56,488 bases of DNA from contig NZ_JAENKO010000028.1 of the NCBI RefSeq assembly GCF_016599145.1, positions 1 to 56,488 of the forward strand, in the 5' to 3' direction. The notes below the pieces were generated by a model. That model was not told the DNA's origin. It searched no databases and saw only the letters and a program-made list of their open reading frames with translations. This DNA is from Tomitella cavernea. Its GTDB lineage: Bacteria > Actinomycetota > Actinomycetes > Mycobacteriales > Mycobacteriaceae. The position numbers were made by a program, and so were the translations under genes. Shown in pieces: positions 8,701-19,535 of this stretch. Numbering within the stretch: the stretch's first letter is position 1; every line of letters begins with the position of its first letter.

Positions 8701-9336
8701 TCAGAGTCCGTCGATCCAGTTGCACAGCAGGTGCGCGCCCGCGTCTCCGGACTTCTCCGGGTGGAACTGCGTGGCGCACAGCGGCCCGTTCTCCACGGCC
8801 GCGACGAACGGTTCTCCGTGCTCCGCCCACGTGACCAGGGGTGGGGAGAGCACGTCGGATTCCGGCATGTCCCAGGCGCGGGCCGCGTAGGAGTGCACGA
8901 AGTAGAATCGGGTGCCCTCGTCCAGCCCGCGGAACAGCCGCGACCCCTCGGGCGCGCGAACGGTGTTCCAGCCCATGTGCGGCAGCACCGGGGCGTGCAG
9001 GCCATCGACGGAGCCCGCCCACTCACCGCAGCCCTCGGTTTCGATTCCGAACTCCACGCCGCGCTCGAACATGATCTGCATGCCCACGCAGATGCCCAGC
9101 ACAGGACGGCCGCCGGCGAGGCGCTTGCCGACTATCCGCTCGCCGCGGATCGCACGGAACCCCGCCATGCACGCGGCGAACGCGCCCACCCCGGGCACCA
9201 CGAGACCGTCCGCGGCCAATGCGGTGTCGGGGTCGGCCGTGACGGTCACCCGGGCGCCGGCACGTACCAGGGCGCGCTCGGCCGAATGCAGGTTTCCGGA
9301 GCCGTAGTCGAGCAGGGTGACGGTCTTCGCGGTCAT
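8701..9336 (-). CDS. hisH: Imidazole glycerol phosphate synthase glutaminase subunit
   Basis: Class I glutamine amidotransferase that supplies ammonia to HisF. The 211-residue product starts [18 protein letters not shown], has the nucleophile Cys in [14 protein letters not shown], and His/Glu of the triad in TQFHPEKSG. Start chosen at ATG 9336, with AAAGG about 6 nt upstream and the family N-terminus right after it; an upstream ATG (9357) adds seven residues without support. It sits between two small membrane-protein genes. Confidence 0.96.
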   Translation of the reverse strand: MTAKTVTLLDYGSGNLHSAERALVRAGARVTVTADPDTALAADGLVVPGVGAFAACMAGFRAIRGERIVGKRLAGGRPVLGICVGMQIMFERGVEFGIETEGCGEWAGSVDGLHAPVLPHMGWNTVRAPEGSRLFRGLDEGTRFYFVHSYAARAWDMPESDVLSPPLVTWAEHGEPFVAAVENGPLCATQFHPEKSGDAGAHLLCNWIDGL

Positions 9337-9400
9337 CGCGGCCTTTCGTGCGTTCATGCGTTCACAGTTCTGCGGCCTCCGAAAGTGCGGACGGCTCCCG

Positions 9401-9558
9401 TCAGACTTCGCCGACGAGCTGGAGCACGCCGCCGGCCGCCGCCAGGACGGCGAGCACCGCGACGACGCCCGCGCCGACCCTGCTCACCTTCAGCAGGCTG
9501 AACGCGCCGCCCGCCAGGAACCCGGCCAAGATGAACAGGCCGTAGATGGCGAAATCCT

Positions 9559-9562
<4 letters not shown>
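9401..9562 (-). CDS. 53-residue two-TM membrane protein coupled to hisB
   Basis: A short gene starting at GTG 9562, overlapping the hisB stop as GTGA. The product begins [20 protein letters not shown] and ends [20 protein letters not shown] plus GEV: two hydrophobic helices separated by a basic turn (SLLKVSRVG). Small membrane proteins are found between hisB and hisH in several relatives, which supports its being real, but the function is unknown. A 64-nt gap without a recognised signal separates it from the hisH start. Confidence 0.7.
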
Positions 9563-11414
<1,852 letters not shown>

Positions 11415-12773
11415 TCAGTTGCGGGGGGACGACGGTGCGAAACGCAGCCGCACCGCCTCGCCGTGAGCGGGCAGGTCCTCGGCGTTCGCCAGTGCGATCA
11501 CCTGATGCTGGACGTCCGCCAGCGCTTGTTCGGAATAGTCCACCACGTGGATCCCCCGCAAGAAGGTCTGCACGCTGAGGCCCGACGAGTGCCGCGCGCA
11601 TCCCGCAGTGGGCAGCACGTGGTTGGAGCCGGCGCAGTAGTCGCCCAGGCTCACCGGTGCCCACGGGCCCACGAAGATCGCTCCCGCGGACCGGACGCGC
11701 GCCGCCACCGCGCGCGCATCGCGCGTCTGGATCTCGAGGTGTTCGGCGGCGTAGGCGTCGACCACGGTGAGTCCCTGCGCGATGTCGTCGACCAGCACTA
11801 CCCCCGATTGCCGCCCGGACAGGGCCGTCGCGACGCGTTCGTCGTGCTTGGTGGTGGCCAGCTGCGCGTTCACCGCGTCGTCGACCGCGTCCGCAAGCCC
11901 TGACGAGGTGGCCACGAGGACGCTGGCGGCCATCACATCGTGTTCGGCCTGGCTGATCAGATCCGCCGCGACATGCACGGGGTCGGCGGTGTCGTCGGCG
12001 AGGATCGCGATCTCGGTGGGCCCGGCCTCGGCGTCGATGCCCACCACGCCGCGGCACAGCCGCTTGGCCGCGGTGACATAGATGTTGCCGGGGCCGGTGA
12101 TCATGTCCACCGGGGCGAGGTCGTCCGTGCCTTCAACGGCCGCGGTGTCGGTGCCGCCGTAGGTGAGCAGCGCCACGGCCTGCGCGCCGCCGACCGCCCA
12201 CACCTCGTCGACGTCCAGCATCGCTGCCGCCGCGAGGATCGTCGGATGCGGAAGCCCGTCGAACTGCGCCTGCGGCGGCGAGCACACCACGAGCGACCCG
12301 ACTCCGGCCTCCTGGGCGGGGACCACGTTCATCACGACCGACGACGGGTACACGGCGTTGCCGCCGGGCACGTAGAGCCCCACACGCTCCACGGGCACCC
12401 AACGTTCCGTCACCGTGCCGCCGGGAACCACCTCGGTGGTGACGTCGGTGCGGCGCTGGGCCGCGTGCACGGTGCGGGCCCGCGCGATCGAAGTCTCCAG
12501 GGCATCACGGACTGCCGGATCGAGTTCCGCGAGGGCTTTGTCCAGCTGCGCGCGCGGGACCCGGACGGTCGCCGGCCGGACGCCGTCGAACTTCTCGCTC
12601 AGGTCCAACGCCGCCGCGCTGCCGCGCTCACGCACGTCGTCCACCACCGGTTGCACCCGATGCAGTACCGCGTCCACGTCCACTCCGCCGCGCGGCAGCT
12701 CGGAGCGCAGCCGTGCGCGTGAGGGGGCGGTGCCTCGCAGGTCGAGACGTGCGAGCTGTACGCGGGCGGGCAT
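11415..12773 (-). CDS. hisD: Histidinol dehydrogenase
   Basis: Last two steps of histidine synthesis: NAD-dependent oxidation of histidinol to histidine. The 452-residue product contains [64 protein letters not shown] (Zn-binding Gln and His) and [13 protein letters not shown]. Start placed at ATG 12773 ([12 protein letters not shown]), where AAAGGA lies six bases upstream; a weaker ATG lies eight codons further up. It is the first gene of the his run, and a candidate -10 (TATCCT) lies about 100 nt upstream. Confidence 0.97.
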   Translation of the reverse strand: MPARVQLARLDLRGTAPSRARLRSELPRGGVDVDAVLHRVQPVVDDVRERGSAAALDLSEKFDGVRPATVRVPRAQLDKALAELDPAVRDALETSIARARTVHAAQRRTDVTTEVVPGGTVTERWVPVERVGLYVPGGNAVYPSSVVMNVVPAQEAGVGSLVVCSPPQAQFDGLPHPTILAAAAMLDVDEVWAVGGAQAVALLTYGGTDTAAVEGTDDLAPVDMITGPGNIYVTAAKRLCRGVVGIDAEAGPTEIAILADDTADPVHVAADLISQAEHDVMAASVLVATSSGLADAVDDAVNAQLATTKHDERVATALSGRQSGVVLVDDIAQGLTVVDAYAAEHLEIQTRDARAVAARVRSAGAIFVGPWAPVSLGDYCAGSNHVLPTAGCARHSSGLSVQTFLRGIHVVDYSEQALADVQHQVIALANAEDLPAHGEAVRLRFAPSSPRN

Positions 12774-12878
12774 TCTGGTCCTTTCGGGAGGTGGCATCTC
12801 ATTCCGGGCTTGTACCGGCCGACGTGGGCGGTCCGGGCACGCCGACGATCACAGCGGGCACGGCACCGGTGAACACCC

Positions 12879-12884
12879 AGGATA
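12879..12884 (-). promoter_or_regulatory. Candidate -10 (TATCCT) for the his run
   Basis: In the 171-nt gap between nadC and hisD the minus strand has TATCCT, which would give a leader of about 100 nt before hisD. No convincing -35 or histidine-rich leader peptide was found. A 7-bp direct repeat CGGGCAC occurs in the leader region. Confidence 0.3.
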
Positions 12885-12944
12885 GACCGCATCAGGCGGC
12901 CGCCTCCGCCGCCCTCGCCGCGGACGGCGCCGGGCGCGGCCTCG

Positions 12945-13829
12945 TCACATGTCGAGCCCCAGGTCCAGCACCCGCACCGAATGGGTGAGCGCGCCGACGG
13001 CCAGATAGTCGACGCCGGTCCGCGCGTAGTCCGCGGCAGCCGTGAGGGCCAGTCCGCCCGACGACTCGAGCTTGGTCTCGGGCGACGCGCCGTCGCGCCG
13101 CTGCACCGCGATCTGCGTCTGCCACACCGGGAAGTTGTCCAGCAACACCAGCTCGGCGCGCTCGGCGAGCACGGCGTCGAGCTGTTCGAGGGTGTCCACC
13201 TCCACTTCGCAGGGCACGCCCGGCGCCGTCGCGCGCACGGCCCGCAGCGCGTCGACGATCGATCCGGCGGCCGCCACGTGGTTGTCCTTGATCAGCGCCT
13301 GATCCCCGAGCCCCATCCGGTGGTTGACGCCGCCGCCGACGCGCACCGCGTATTTCTGCAGGTCACGCAGGCCCGGAAGGGTCTTGCGGCTGTCGCGGAT
13401 GCGGCACTCGGTGCCGTCGACGGCGGCGACCCACCGGGCCGTCTCCGATGCGATACCGGAAAGGTGGCACAGCAGATTGAGCATCGTGCGCTCCGCGGTG
13501 AGCATGCCGCGCGCCGGCGCGTCGAGACGCAGCACCGCTGTGCCCGGCGCCACGGCGGTGCCGTCCTCGGCCCGGGTGAGGACGCGGTAGCCGTCCGGGC
13601 CCAGCACCTCGTCGAGTACGAGCAGCGCCGCGCCGACGCCCGCGACCACGCCGTGCTCGCGGCTGACGACAGCCGCCTCGCCGCGCGCGTCCGCGGGGAT
13701 CGTGGCGCTGGTGGTGACGTCCGGCCCGTAGCGCAGGTCCTCGTCGAGGGCGACGCGGATCAGTGTGCGCGTCGCCTCCACGTCGTACCCGGGCTCCGAT
13801 GCCCGTGCGTCAACGTCGTGCGTCGTCAT
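12945..13829 (-). CDS. nadC: Quinolinate phosphoribosyltransferase
   Basis: Makes nicotinate mononucleotide from quinolinate and PRPP. The 294-residue product has LDEDLRYGPDVTTSATIPA, ERTMLNLLCHLSGIASETA, RDSRKTLPGLRDLQKYAV, the substrate-binding VGGGVNHRMGLGDQALIKDN, and LESSGGL near the end. The open frame continues upstream, but the ATG at 13829 overlaps the nadB stop (ATGA) and begins the family-like N-terminus. It is the last gene of nadA-nadB-nadC. Confidence 0.97.
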   Translation of the reverse strand: MTTHDVDARASEPGYDVEATRTLIRVALDEDLRYGPDVTTSATIPADARGEAAVVSREHGVVAGVGAALLVLDEVLGPDGYRVLTRAEDGTAVAPGTAVLRLDAPARGMLTAERTMLNLLCHLSGIASETARWVAAVDGTECRIRDSRKTLPGLRDLQKYAVRVGGGVNHRMGLGDQALIKDNHVAAAGSIVDALRAVRATAPGVPCEVEVDTLEQLDAVLAERAELVLLDNFPVWQTQIAVQRRDGASPETKLESSGGLALTAAADYARTGVDYLAVGALTHSVRVLDLGLDM

Positions 13830-15508
13830 CTGTCGGCTCCTGCGGTGTCGAGGCGGAAATCCATTGCCGGCCCGCCGGTCGGGGAATCCGGCAGCACGGG
13901 ACGGGGCATTGCACCCCCCCCTTGCTCGAACACGATGCTGCGCGCCCATTCCGGGCGCGCCTCGGGATGGTCGTCCCGGGTGTGGCAGCCGCGCGTCTCC
14001 GTGCGCAGCTCCGCCGCCGTCAGCACCGCGGTCGCCGCTATCGTCAGCGCGGCGTCCTCAGCACCGGGCCGGGTGCGCACGATCGCGGGCCGCGCCGCCG
14101 TGGTGATCCCTGCCGCGGCGGCGGCAAGGCCGTCGGCGGAGCGCGTCACGGAACAGTGCGCGGTCATCATCTCCTGCACCCGTTCCCGCGGCGCCGCGGG
14201 GGCCAGCCGGAACGCGGCGTCGAGCACCTCGGGGCTCATCGCCGCCCGCCCCACCGCCGCGAGCCCGGCGCGTTCGCCCACCACGAGCCCCTCGAGGAGG
14301 CTGTTGGAGGCCAGCCGGTTGCCGCCGTGCAGGCCGGTGCGCGCCACCTCGCCAGCGGCGAAAAGCCCGGGGACCCTGGTGCGTCCGTGTACGTCGGTCA
14401 CCACGCCGCCGCAGGAGAAGTGCGCCGCAGGTGCGACGGGGATGCGGTCCGCCGCCGGCACGATCCCGATCCGGCGGCACGACGCGGTGATCGTGGGGAA
14501 CCGCGCAGCGAAGCCCTCGACGGCCCGCGCGTCGAGGAATACGTGCGCGGCACCCGTCTCCCGCATCCGCGAGGCGATGGCACGCGCGACGACGTCACGC
14601 GGCGCCAGGTCGCCCATGGGGTGCACGCCGTCGGTGACCGAACGGCCGCGCGCATCGACGAGCACTCCGCCCTCGCCGCGGACCGCCTCGCTGACGAGCG
14701 GGCTGCGCCCCTGTGCCCCGGGCACATACAGCGCCGTCGGGTGGAACTGGACGAACTCGAGGTCGGCCGCCTGCGCCCCCGCGTCGAGCGCCAGCGCGAG
14801 CCCGTCGCCGGTGGCCGCGGCCGGGTTGGTGCTCACCGAGTAGAGGCGGCCCAGGCCGCCGGTGGCGAGCAGCACGGACGGCGCGTGCACCACGCCGTGC
14901 CCGTCAGCGGTCTCGGCGAGCACGCCCGTCACCCCGCGATGGTCGGTGCACACCCGCAGCACCGACGCACCGATGACACGGGCGATACCGGACTCCACCG
15001 GGCCGCAAGCGGCGTCGAGGGCCCGCTGGACCTCCGCACCCGTGGCGTCGCCGTGCGCATGCAGGATCCGGCGCACCCGGTGGCCGCCCTCACGCGTCGC
15101 GGCGTAGTCGCCGTCCGGGCCGCGGTCGAACTCGGCGCCGGATTCGACCAGCCACGTGAGCGCGCGCGGACCATCGGCGACGATCGACTCGACCGCCGAC
15201 CGGTCGCACAGCCCGGCGCCCGCATCGCAGGTGTCGTCGGCGTGTGCGGCCGAGGTGTCATGGCCTGCCCGGGCCACCGCAACGCCGCCCTGAGCGAACG
15301 CAGTGGACGTGTCCTCCGATGCCGCTTCGGAGCCGCCGCCCTGCTGCATCGGGCCCTTCTGCAGCACCAGGACCGCGAGCCCGCGCCGAGCGGCCGCCCG
15401 GGCCGCGCTGAGCCCTGCTACCCCGCCGCCGACGACGACGAGGTCCGCGTGCGCCTCCCACTCGACAGCGGGCACGGCCGGGCCCACGCCCCGGCCGGCG
15501 CCGGTCAT
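13826..15508 (-). CDS. nadB: L-aspartate oxidase
   Basis: FAD enzyme that oxidises aspartate to iminoaspartate for quinolinate synthesis. The 560-residue product has the FAD motif ADLVVVGGGVAGLSAARAA, then TAFAQGGVAVA, EGGHRVRRILHAHGDATG, FVQFHPTALY, HFSCGGVVTDVHGRT and the C-terminal FAD-contacting GGNRLASNSLLEGLVVG. Length fits the family. The ATG at 15508 shares one base with the nadA stop (TGATG), implying tight coupling. A low-complexity N-terminal GAGRGVGPAVPA precedes the conserved part. Confidence 0.96.
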   Translation of the reverse strand: MTGAGRGVGPAVPAVEWEAHADLVVVGGGVAGLSAARAAARRGLAVLVLQKGPMQQGGGSEAASEDTSTAFAQGGVAVARAGHDTSAAHADDTCDAGAGLCDRSAVESIVADGPRALTWLVESGAEFDRGPDGDYAATREGGHRVRRILHAHGDATGAEVQRALDAACGPVESGIARVIGASVLRVCTDHRGVTGVLAETADGHGVVHAPSVLLATGGLGRLYSVSTNPAAATGDGLALALDAGAQAADLEFVQFHPTALYVPGAQGRSPLVSEAVRGEGGVLVDARGRSVTDGVHPMGDLAPRDVVARAIASRMRETGAAHVFLDARAVEGFAARFPTITASCRRIGIVPAADRIPVAPAAHFSCGGVVTDVHGRTRVPGLFAAGEVARTGLHGGNRLASNSLLEGLVVGERAGLAAVGRAAMSPEVLDAAFRLAPAAPRERVQEMMTAHCSVTRSADGLAAAAAGITTAARPAIVRTRPGAEDAALTIAATAVLTAAELRTETRGCHTRDDHPEARPEWARSIVFEQGGGAMPRPVLPDSPTGGPAMDFRLDTAGADR

Positions 15509-16560
15509 CACTCTCCGCTGCCGGGGTTGCCGTGCTCGATCATGCGCTCCACCGACCGCCGGGCGGCATGTGCCGTCTGCGCGTCCACATGCACCTCGTC
15601 CGCCCCCGCGGCGAGACTGCGTAGCAGCGCCGCCGGCGTGATCATCTTCATGTAGGGGCACGCGGCACGGTCGTTCACCGGCTGGAAGTCAACATCGGGC
15701 GCGGCCTTGCGCAGCTGATACAGCATGCCCACCTCAGTGGCGACGAGCACCTTCTTGGCCGCCGTCTGCGAAGCCTGGTCCAGCATCCCGCCCGTCGACA
15801 GGATCTTCACCCGCTCCTCCGGCACGGTGCCCTCGCCGGCGAGGTAGAGCGCGGACGTGGCGCAGCCGCACTCCGGGTGCACGAACAGCTCGGCGTCGGG
15901 GCTGGCCTCCACCTGCGCGGTGAGCTCGTCGCCGTTGATCCCGGCGTGCACGTGGCACTCGCCCGCCCAGATGTGGATGTTGTCGCGGCCGGTCACCCGC
16001 TTGACGTGGGCGCCCAGGAACTGGTCCGGCAGGAAGAGCACCTCGCGGTCCGGGTCGATGGATTCGACCACGTCGACCGCGTTGGACGACGTGCAGCAGA
16101 TGTCCGTCAGCGCCTTCACTTCGGCTGTCGTGTTGACGTAGGAGACGACGACGGCGTCAGGGTGCTCGGCCTTCCACTCGCGCAGGTCGGCGCCGGTGAT
16201 GGAATCGGCCAGCGAGCAACCGGCGCGTTCATCCGGGATGAGGACCGTCTTCTCCGGGCTGAGGATCTTGGCCGACTCGGCCATGAAGTGCACGCCGCAG
16301 AAGACGATGGTCTGCTCGGGCGCCGCGGCCGCGGCGCGGGCCAGGGCCAGCGAATCGCCCACGTGGTCGGCGATGTCCTGGATGGCCGGCAGCTGGTAGT
16401 TGTGCGCAAGGATCGTGGCGTTGCGCAGCTTCACCAGGCGGCGGACCTCCGCGGCCCACTCCGCTCCTGCCTCCACCCCGGTGTAACCGCCCGGGCCGTC
16501 GACGATCCGTGCGGCCAACTCCGATTCGAGCCGCACCGGCTGGGTCAGCGTGGTCGTCAT
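15508..16560 (-). CDS. nadA: Quinolinate synthase A
   Basis: Condenses iminoaspartate with dihydroxyacetone phosphate to quinolinate using a 4Fe-4S cluster. The 350-residue product shows [79 protein letters not shown] and [14 protein letters not shown], including the cluster cysteines. ATG 16560 has GAGGAG seven bases upstream. It is the first gene of nadABC and diverges from nrtR; a palindromic operator lies 122-144 nt upstream of its start, so autoregulated repression by the Nudix regulator is likely. Confidence 0.97.
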   Translation of the reverse strand: MTTTLTQPVRLESELAARIVDGPGGYTGVEAGAEWAAEVRRLVKLRNATILAHNYQLPAIQDIADHVGDSLALARAAAAAPEQTIVFCGVHFMAESAKILSPEKTVLIPDERAGCSLADSITGADLREWKAEHPDAVVVSYVNTTAEVKALTDICCTSSNAVDVVESIDPDREVLFLPDQFLGAHVKRVTGRDNIHIWAGECHVHAGINGDELTAQVEASPDAELFVHPECGCATSALYLAGEGTVPEERVKILSTGGMLDQASQTAAKKVLVATEVGMLYQLRKAAPDVDFQPVNDRAACPYMKMITPAALLRSLAAGADEVHVDAQTAHAARRSVERMIEHGNPGSGE

Positions 16561-16667
16561 GGCTTCACTCCTCACCGAAAGATGCCGCGGGGCATCGCAC
16601 GTGCCGCCCGCACGGTCGGTGAACCGACGCGGGCCCGGTCTGGGACCGCCCGTGCGCACAGGTGCGT

Positions 16668-16697
16668 TTGAAGGCGGTCGGGTTTTCGACTTACAAT
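16668..16697 (+). promoter_or_regulatory. Candidate leaderless promoter of nrtR
   Basis: TTGAAG (16668-16673), an 18-bp spacer and TACAAT (16692-16697), then exactly 7 nt to the ATG of nrtR. The -10 hexamer lies inside the palindromic operator, so a bound repressor would block polymerase directly. No ribosome binding site precedes the ATG, consistent with a leaderless mRNA. Confidence 0.6.
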
Positions 16698-16704
16698 CGA
16701 AAAC
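16682..16704. promoter_or_regulatory. Perfect 8-7-8 palindrome, probable NrtR operator
   Basis: Half-sites GTTTTCGA (16682-16689) and TCGAAAAC (16697-16704) are exact inverted repeats around a 7-bp spacer. The site abuts the nrtR start codon and lies in the gap shared with nadABC. Nudix-type NrtR regulators are known to repress NAD synthesis genes from such sites, including nadABC in Mycobacterium; assignment here is by context. Confidence 0.75.
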
Positions 16705-17385
16705 ATGCCACATGATAGCACTATGCAGCACGAGGTACTGGTCGCGGTATTCCAGAAACGCGATGACGAGCTCTGCGTGCTCCTGTGGCAGCGCGCACTC
16801 GCACCCGAGTCCGGCACCTGGTCGCTGCCCGGCGGGGCGCTCGGCGCCGACGAGGATCTGCCCGCCTCCGCCACCCGCCAGCTGGCGGAGAAAGTCGACG
16901 TGCAGGAACTGGCCCACCTCGAGCAGCTGTCGGTGTTCAGCGACCCGCACCGCGTGCCCGGGCCGCGCACCATCGCCTCGACGTTCCTCGGGTTGATCCC
17001 CTCCCCCTCCGACCCGCACCTGCCGCCCGACACCCGCTGGCATCCGGTATCGGACCTGCCGCAGACGAGCTTCGACCACGGCGTCGTCATCCGGCACGCG
17101 CGCCGCCGACTGGCCGCCAAGCTGTCCTACACCAACATCGCCTTCGCTCTCGCCGCCGACGAGTTCACGATGTCGGCGCTGCGCGACCTGTACACGTGCG
17201 CCATCGGCCATGCGGTGGACACCACCAACCTGCAGCGCATACTGCGCCGCCGGGGCGTCATCACACCGACGGGGAAGACGGCGCCGCCGGGGAGGGCGGG
17301 CGGCCGGCCAGCGGCACTGTTCCGGTTCACCGAATCGCGGTTGCGGGTGACGGACGAATTCGCGGTGCTGCGTCCGCCGGTGTGA
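16705..17385 (+). CDS. nrtR: Nudix-type transcriptional regulator of NAD synthesis
   Basis: A 226-residue protein with an N-terminal Nudix-fold domain ([40 protein letters not shown]) and a C-terminal winged-helix part ([32 protein letters not shown]). The canonical Nudix box GX5EX7REUXEEXGU is degenerate: the usual REXXEE glutamates are not kept (QLAEKV). The domain therefore probably binds ADP-ribose-like ligands rather than hydrolysing them, as in NrtR regulators. It is divergent from nadABC with a perfect palindrome between them. Start at ATG 16705 fits the leaderless promoter; ATG 16723 is the alternative and lacks an SD. Confidence 0.88.
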   Translation: MPHDSTMQHEVLVAVFQKRDDELCVLLWQRALAPESGTWSLPGGALGADEDLPASATRQLAEKVDVQELAHLEQLSVFSDPHRVPGPRTIASTFLGLIPSPSDPHLPPDTRWHPVSDLPQTSFDHGVVIRHARRRLAAKLSYTNIAFALAADEFTMSALRDLYTCAIGHAVDTTNLQRILRRRGVITPTGKTAPPGRAGGRPAALFRFTESRLRVTDEFAVLRPPV

Positions 17386-17449
17386 GGCGTGCGAACGCAC
17401 AGCGCATCCACCGGTGTCACGCAATACCGAAGTCACCGCCCTCCGGGTT

Positions 17450-18046
17450 TCACCAGTCGAGCGAGCGCTCATAGCGGAACCAATGACCGTCGAGCGGCTC
17501 ATACGCGCCGGCAGAAAGCCCAGGCGGGCCTTCGGCCGAGTACACCCATCCCCGCTCAAGCGTGAACATCGTGTTGCGAGCGTCGACGAAATACGCGTCC
17601 CCCGACCTGACATAAACCCTGCCCACCTCGAACCGCCCGATCCTGAGACCGTCTCGGCCCGACGGCATTCCGGAATCCAGCACGCGCATCGCCGCTGCGT
17701 CGAACTCGGGGCGCGCGTCGGCGAAATCCGGGGGCACGACGACGACCGCGGCGGCAGTCCCGAGAACCGTGACGACCGGCCACAGAAGCTGCCACCACGA
17801 CCAAGCCCGGCGGTATCCGATCGTGTACACCGCCGAGATCGCCCAGCACAGCGCCGCCACGGCCAGCATCGCCCAGCCTGCCGCCGCAGTGACGATCCAG
17901 GCGGAATCCCGCGGCCACCACTGCCCCATCGCGAGGAGAAGCAGAATCACCGCAGCGACCGTGCCGACCGTGATGGCCGCCCATCGGACACGGTGGCCGC
18001 GATCCTGACCGACGCGGCGGCCGACAGTGCTCTTCACACCCGACAT
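17450..18046 (-). CDS. Membrane protein of unknown function, three TM segments
   Basis: A 198-residue protein, not recognised. Hydrophobic segments lie near residues 22-41 ([19 protein letters not shown]), 49-75 ([19 protein letters not shown]) and 83-103 ([18 protein letters not shown]). They are followed by a soluble C-terminal half with alternating charged and aromatic residues ([39 protein letters not shown]). It converges on nrtR (64 nt between stops) and diverges from the gene at 18111. A TAGGTT hexamer on the minus strand at 18104..18099 may be its -10, giving a leader of about 45 nt. Confidence 0.6.
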   Translation of the reverse strand: MSGVKSTVGRRVGQDRGHRVRWAAITVGTVAAVILLLLAMGQWWPRDSAWIVTAAAGWAMLAVAALCWAISAVYTIGYRRAWSWWQLLWPVVTVLGTAAAVVVVPPDFADARPEFDAAAMRVLDSGMPSGRDGLRIGRFEVGRVYVRSGDAYFVDARNTMFTLERGWVYSAEGPPGLSAGAYEPLDGHWFRYERSLDW

Positions 18047-18097
18047 TCTCGCGCACGCATGCGATATTTCCGACGACGATGAAGGGTCCGCATGCCG

Positions 18098-18104
18098 TAA
18101 CCTA
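18098..18104. promoter_or_regulatory. Overlapping divergent -10 hexamers
   Basis: On the plus strand TAACCT (18098-18103) is followed by 7 nt and GTG at 18111. On the minus strand TAGGTT (18104-18099) overlaps the same bases and points to the gene starting at 18046. If both work, the two polymerases exclude each other. Confidence 0.4.
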
Positions 18105-18110
18105 TCCGCC

Positions 18111-18716
18111 GTGGCCTACGACGCGCTGGCGGAAAGCGTGGCGCTCATCGAATCGCCATCGCCTACGCCCATAATCCGGCTGAGCCGGCGCCGCCGGTTC
18201 GCGGCGATGGCCGTCGACGTGAACGGCGACGTCGCCGCCACCATGTTCCTGCGCCGCGGCGCGGGCCGCGTTCACGAGGAGATCCACATCCTGACCCTGC
18301 GCGGGCCGAACTGGCATCTTCTCGGCGGCGGGGCGGTGAGCGACGGCGACGACGGCTGTGACGGCAAGGGCCACCTTGCGGAACGGTCATCCGTGCCACC
18401 CCAGCCGCGATTGAGCTCGTCCGACTCCCCTGGCGGAATCAGCAAGCGGGCGATGGCGCTCGGCAGGTCCGGTGCGGTTCGAGGTGACGGCGGCCGGCCC
18501 GGGCGCCTCCCGTGGCGGGGACGATGGGTCGGCTACACAACCGTGCACGTGGGTCGGCACGTCGAGTCGGTGCAGGTCGCCGACCGAACAATCCCCGCCC
18601 CCTGGCACGGGCACGTGCTCGTCGCACGGAAGGGACGCAGCCCCCTTACCATCGTCGCGTACGACGCGAACGCGACGGAACTCGGAAAAGCTCGGCTGCC
18701 CGGGGTGCTCGGATGA
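18111..18716 (+). CDS. Hypothetical protein, no recognised family
   Basis: Frame open from 18027, but GTG 18111 is preferred because TAACCT stands 7 nt upstream (leaderless pattern) and it avoids overlap with the divergent gene. The product has 201 residues. The N-terminal half contains RRRRFAAMAVDVNGDVAATM and EEIHILTLRGPNWHLLGGG. A low-complexity Gly/Ser/Pro middle follows, then a beta-rich end (GYTTVHVGRHVESVQVADR, LTIVAYDANATELG). No signal peptide or TM segment. Function unknown. It converges on the DUF2567 gene with 47 nt between stops. Confidence 0.55.
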   Translation: MAYDALAESVALIESPSPTPIIRLSRRRRFAAMAVDVNGDVAATMFLRRGAGRVHEEIHILTLRGPNWHLLGGGAVSDGDDGCDGKGHLAERSSVPPQPRLSSSDSPGGISKRAMALGRSGAVRGDGGRPGRLPWRGRWVGYTTVHVGRHVESVQVADRTIPAPWHGHVLVARKGRSPLTIVAYDANATELGKARLPGVLG

Positions 18717-18763
18717 CCACCACGCTCATAGGCGGCATCGATGTTCTCCCCGCAACCCCGGTA

Positions 18764-19381
18764 TCAAGGCTCGACGGAGGAACCGCCGCGGGCCCGCTCC
18801 GTGGCCGACGACGGTGGGCTCTGCACCCCGCCGGACTCAGGGCCCGCGCTCACTGATGGCACCGCCTCTGCGCCGGCCGAACCCAGGTCCGCGTCCGGAG
18901 CGAGCAGTACGGCGACCAGATAGACCAGCCCCGCGGCCAGCGGCTGCATGACCAGCGCGATCCACAGTTCCACCGATGGCGCCTGTACCACCACCTGCCC
19001 CACCATCGCGTCCAGCGCGGACGCACCCGGCCAATCGAACCTGTTTTGCGCTATCAGGTCCCCCACGCCCGCCGCGAGCCAAGCGCCGGCGACTCCGCCC
19101 ACGATCACCGCCAACGCCGTCAGCGGTCCGCGGATGCTGCGCCAGGCCCAGGCGGCCGCGCCGGTCACGACACCGACGACCACCGAGATCCACGCGAAGA
19201 TCGCCAGCGCGTCGAACTCGTGGTTGGCCGACATGTCCACGGACAACAACAGTCCACCATGGGCCACCACCTGCGTCCGCCCCGGTGCCAGCAGGCCCCA
19301 GACGACGCCGCCGAGCACCCCCGCGAGCGCGCAGCCGATGCCGACGAGCGTGGCGCCCCGCGCGGGCGAGAAAGTCCTCAC
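18764..19381 (-). CDS. DUF2567-like membrane protein
   Basis: A 205-residue protein with four hydrophobic segments (ATLVGIGCALAGVLGGVVWG; FAWISVVVGVVTGAAAWAW; LTALAVIVGGVAGAWLAAG; LWIALVMQPLAAGLVYLVAV) and a cytoplasmic-type disordered tail. It resembles the mycobacterial transmembrane protein found near bioB and the Nudix/nadABC block (Rv1591-like, DUF2567), and its location matches. Function is unknown. GTG start at 19381; TAGGCT lies 6 nt upstream, a near-ideal leaderless arrangement. Confidence 0.7.
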   Translation of the reverse strand: MRTFSPARGATLVGIGCALAGVLGGVVWGLLAPGRTQVVAHGGLLLSVDMSANHEFDALAIFAWISVVVGVVTGAAAWAWRSIRGPLTALAVIVGGVAGAWLAAGVGDLIAQNRFDWPGASALDAMVGQVVVQAPSVELWIALVMQPLAAGLVYLVAVLLAPDADLGSAGAEAVPSVSAGPESGGVQSPPSSATERARGGSSVEP

Positions 19382-19486
19382 CCGGCCAGCCTAGAGGGTC
19401 GTGCGCTGACGACGTCGACGGCGCGAGCTGGAGACGACGCGCAGCACGTATCGGGTGCGCGGTTCCGATTCCGAACATTCTTGCGA

Positions 19487-19502
19487 TAGAACGTATGTTT
19501 CG
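19487..19502. promoter_or_regulatory. Possible LexA (SOS) box upstream of the HNH gene
   Basis: TAGAAC-GTAT-GTTTCG matches 8 of the 12 defined positions of the actinobacterial SOS box TCGAAC-N4-GTTCGA. Genes of the DUF222/13E12 HNH family in mycobacteria are known to be LexA-controlled. The match is imperfect, so this is tentative. Confidence 0.4.
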
Positions 19503-19535
19503 GTACCGTGGCGAGCAAGGGGATCGGGGGATGCC

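Noticed and set aside
12599-12892. Leader peptide before hisD
   Set aside because: The short frame has no histidine run and begins at the candidate -10, so it is not a translated leader.
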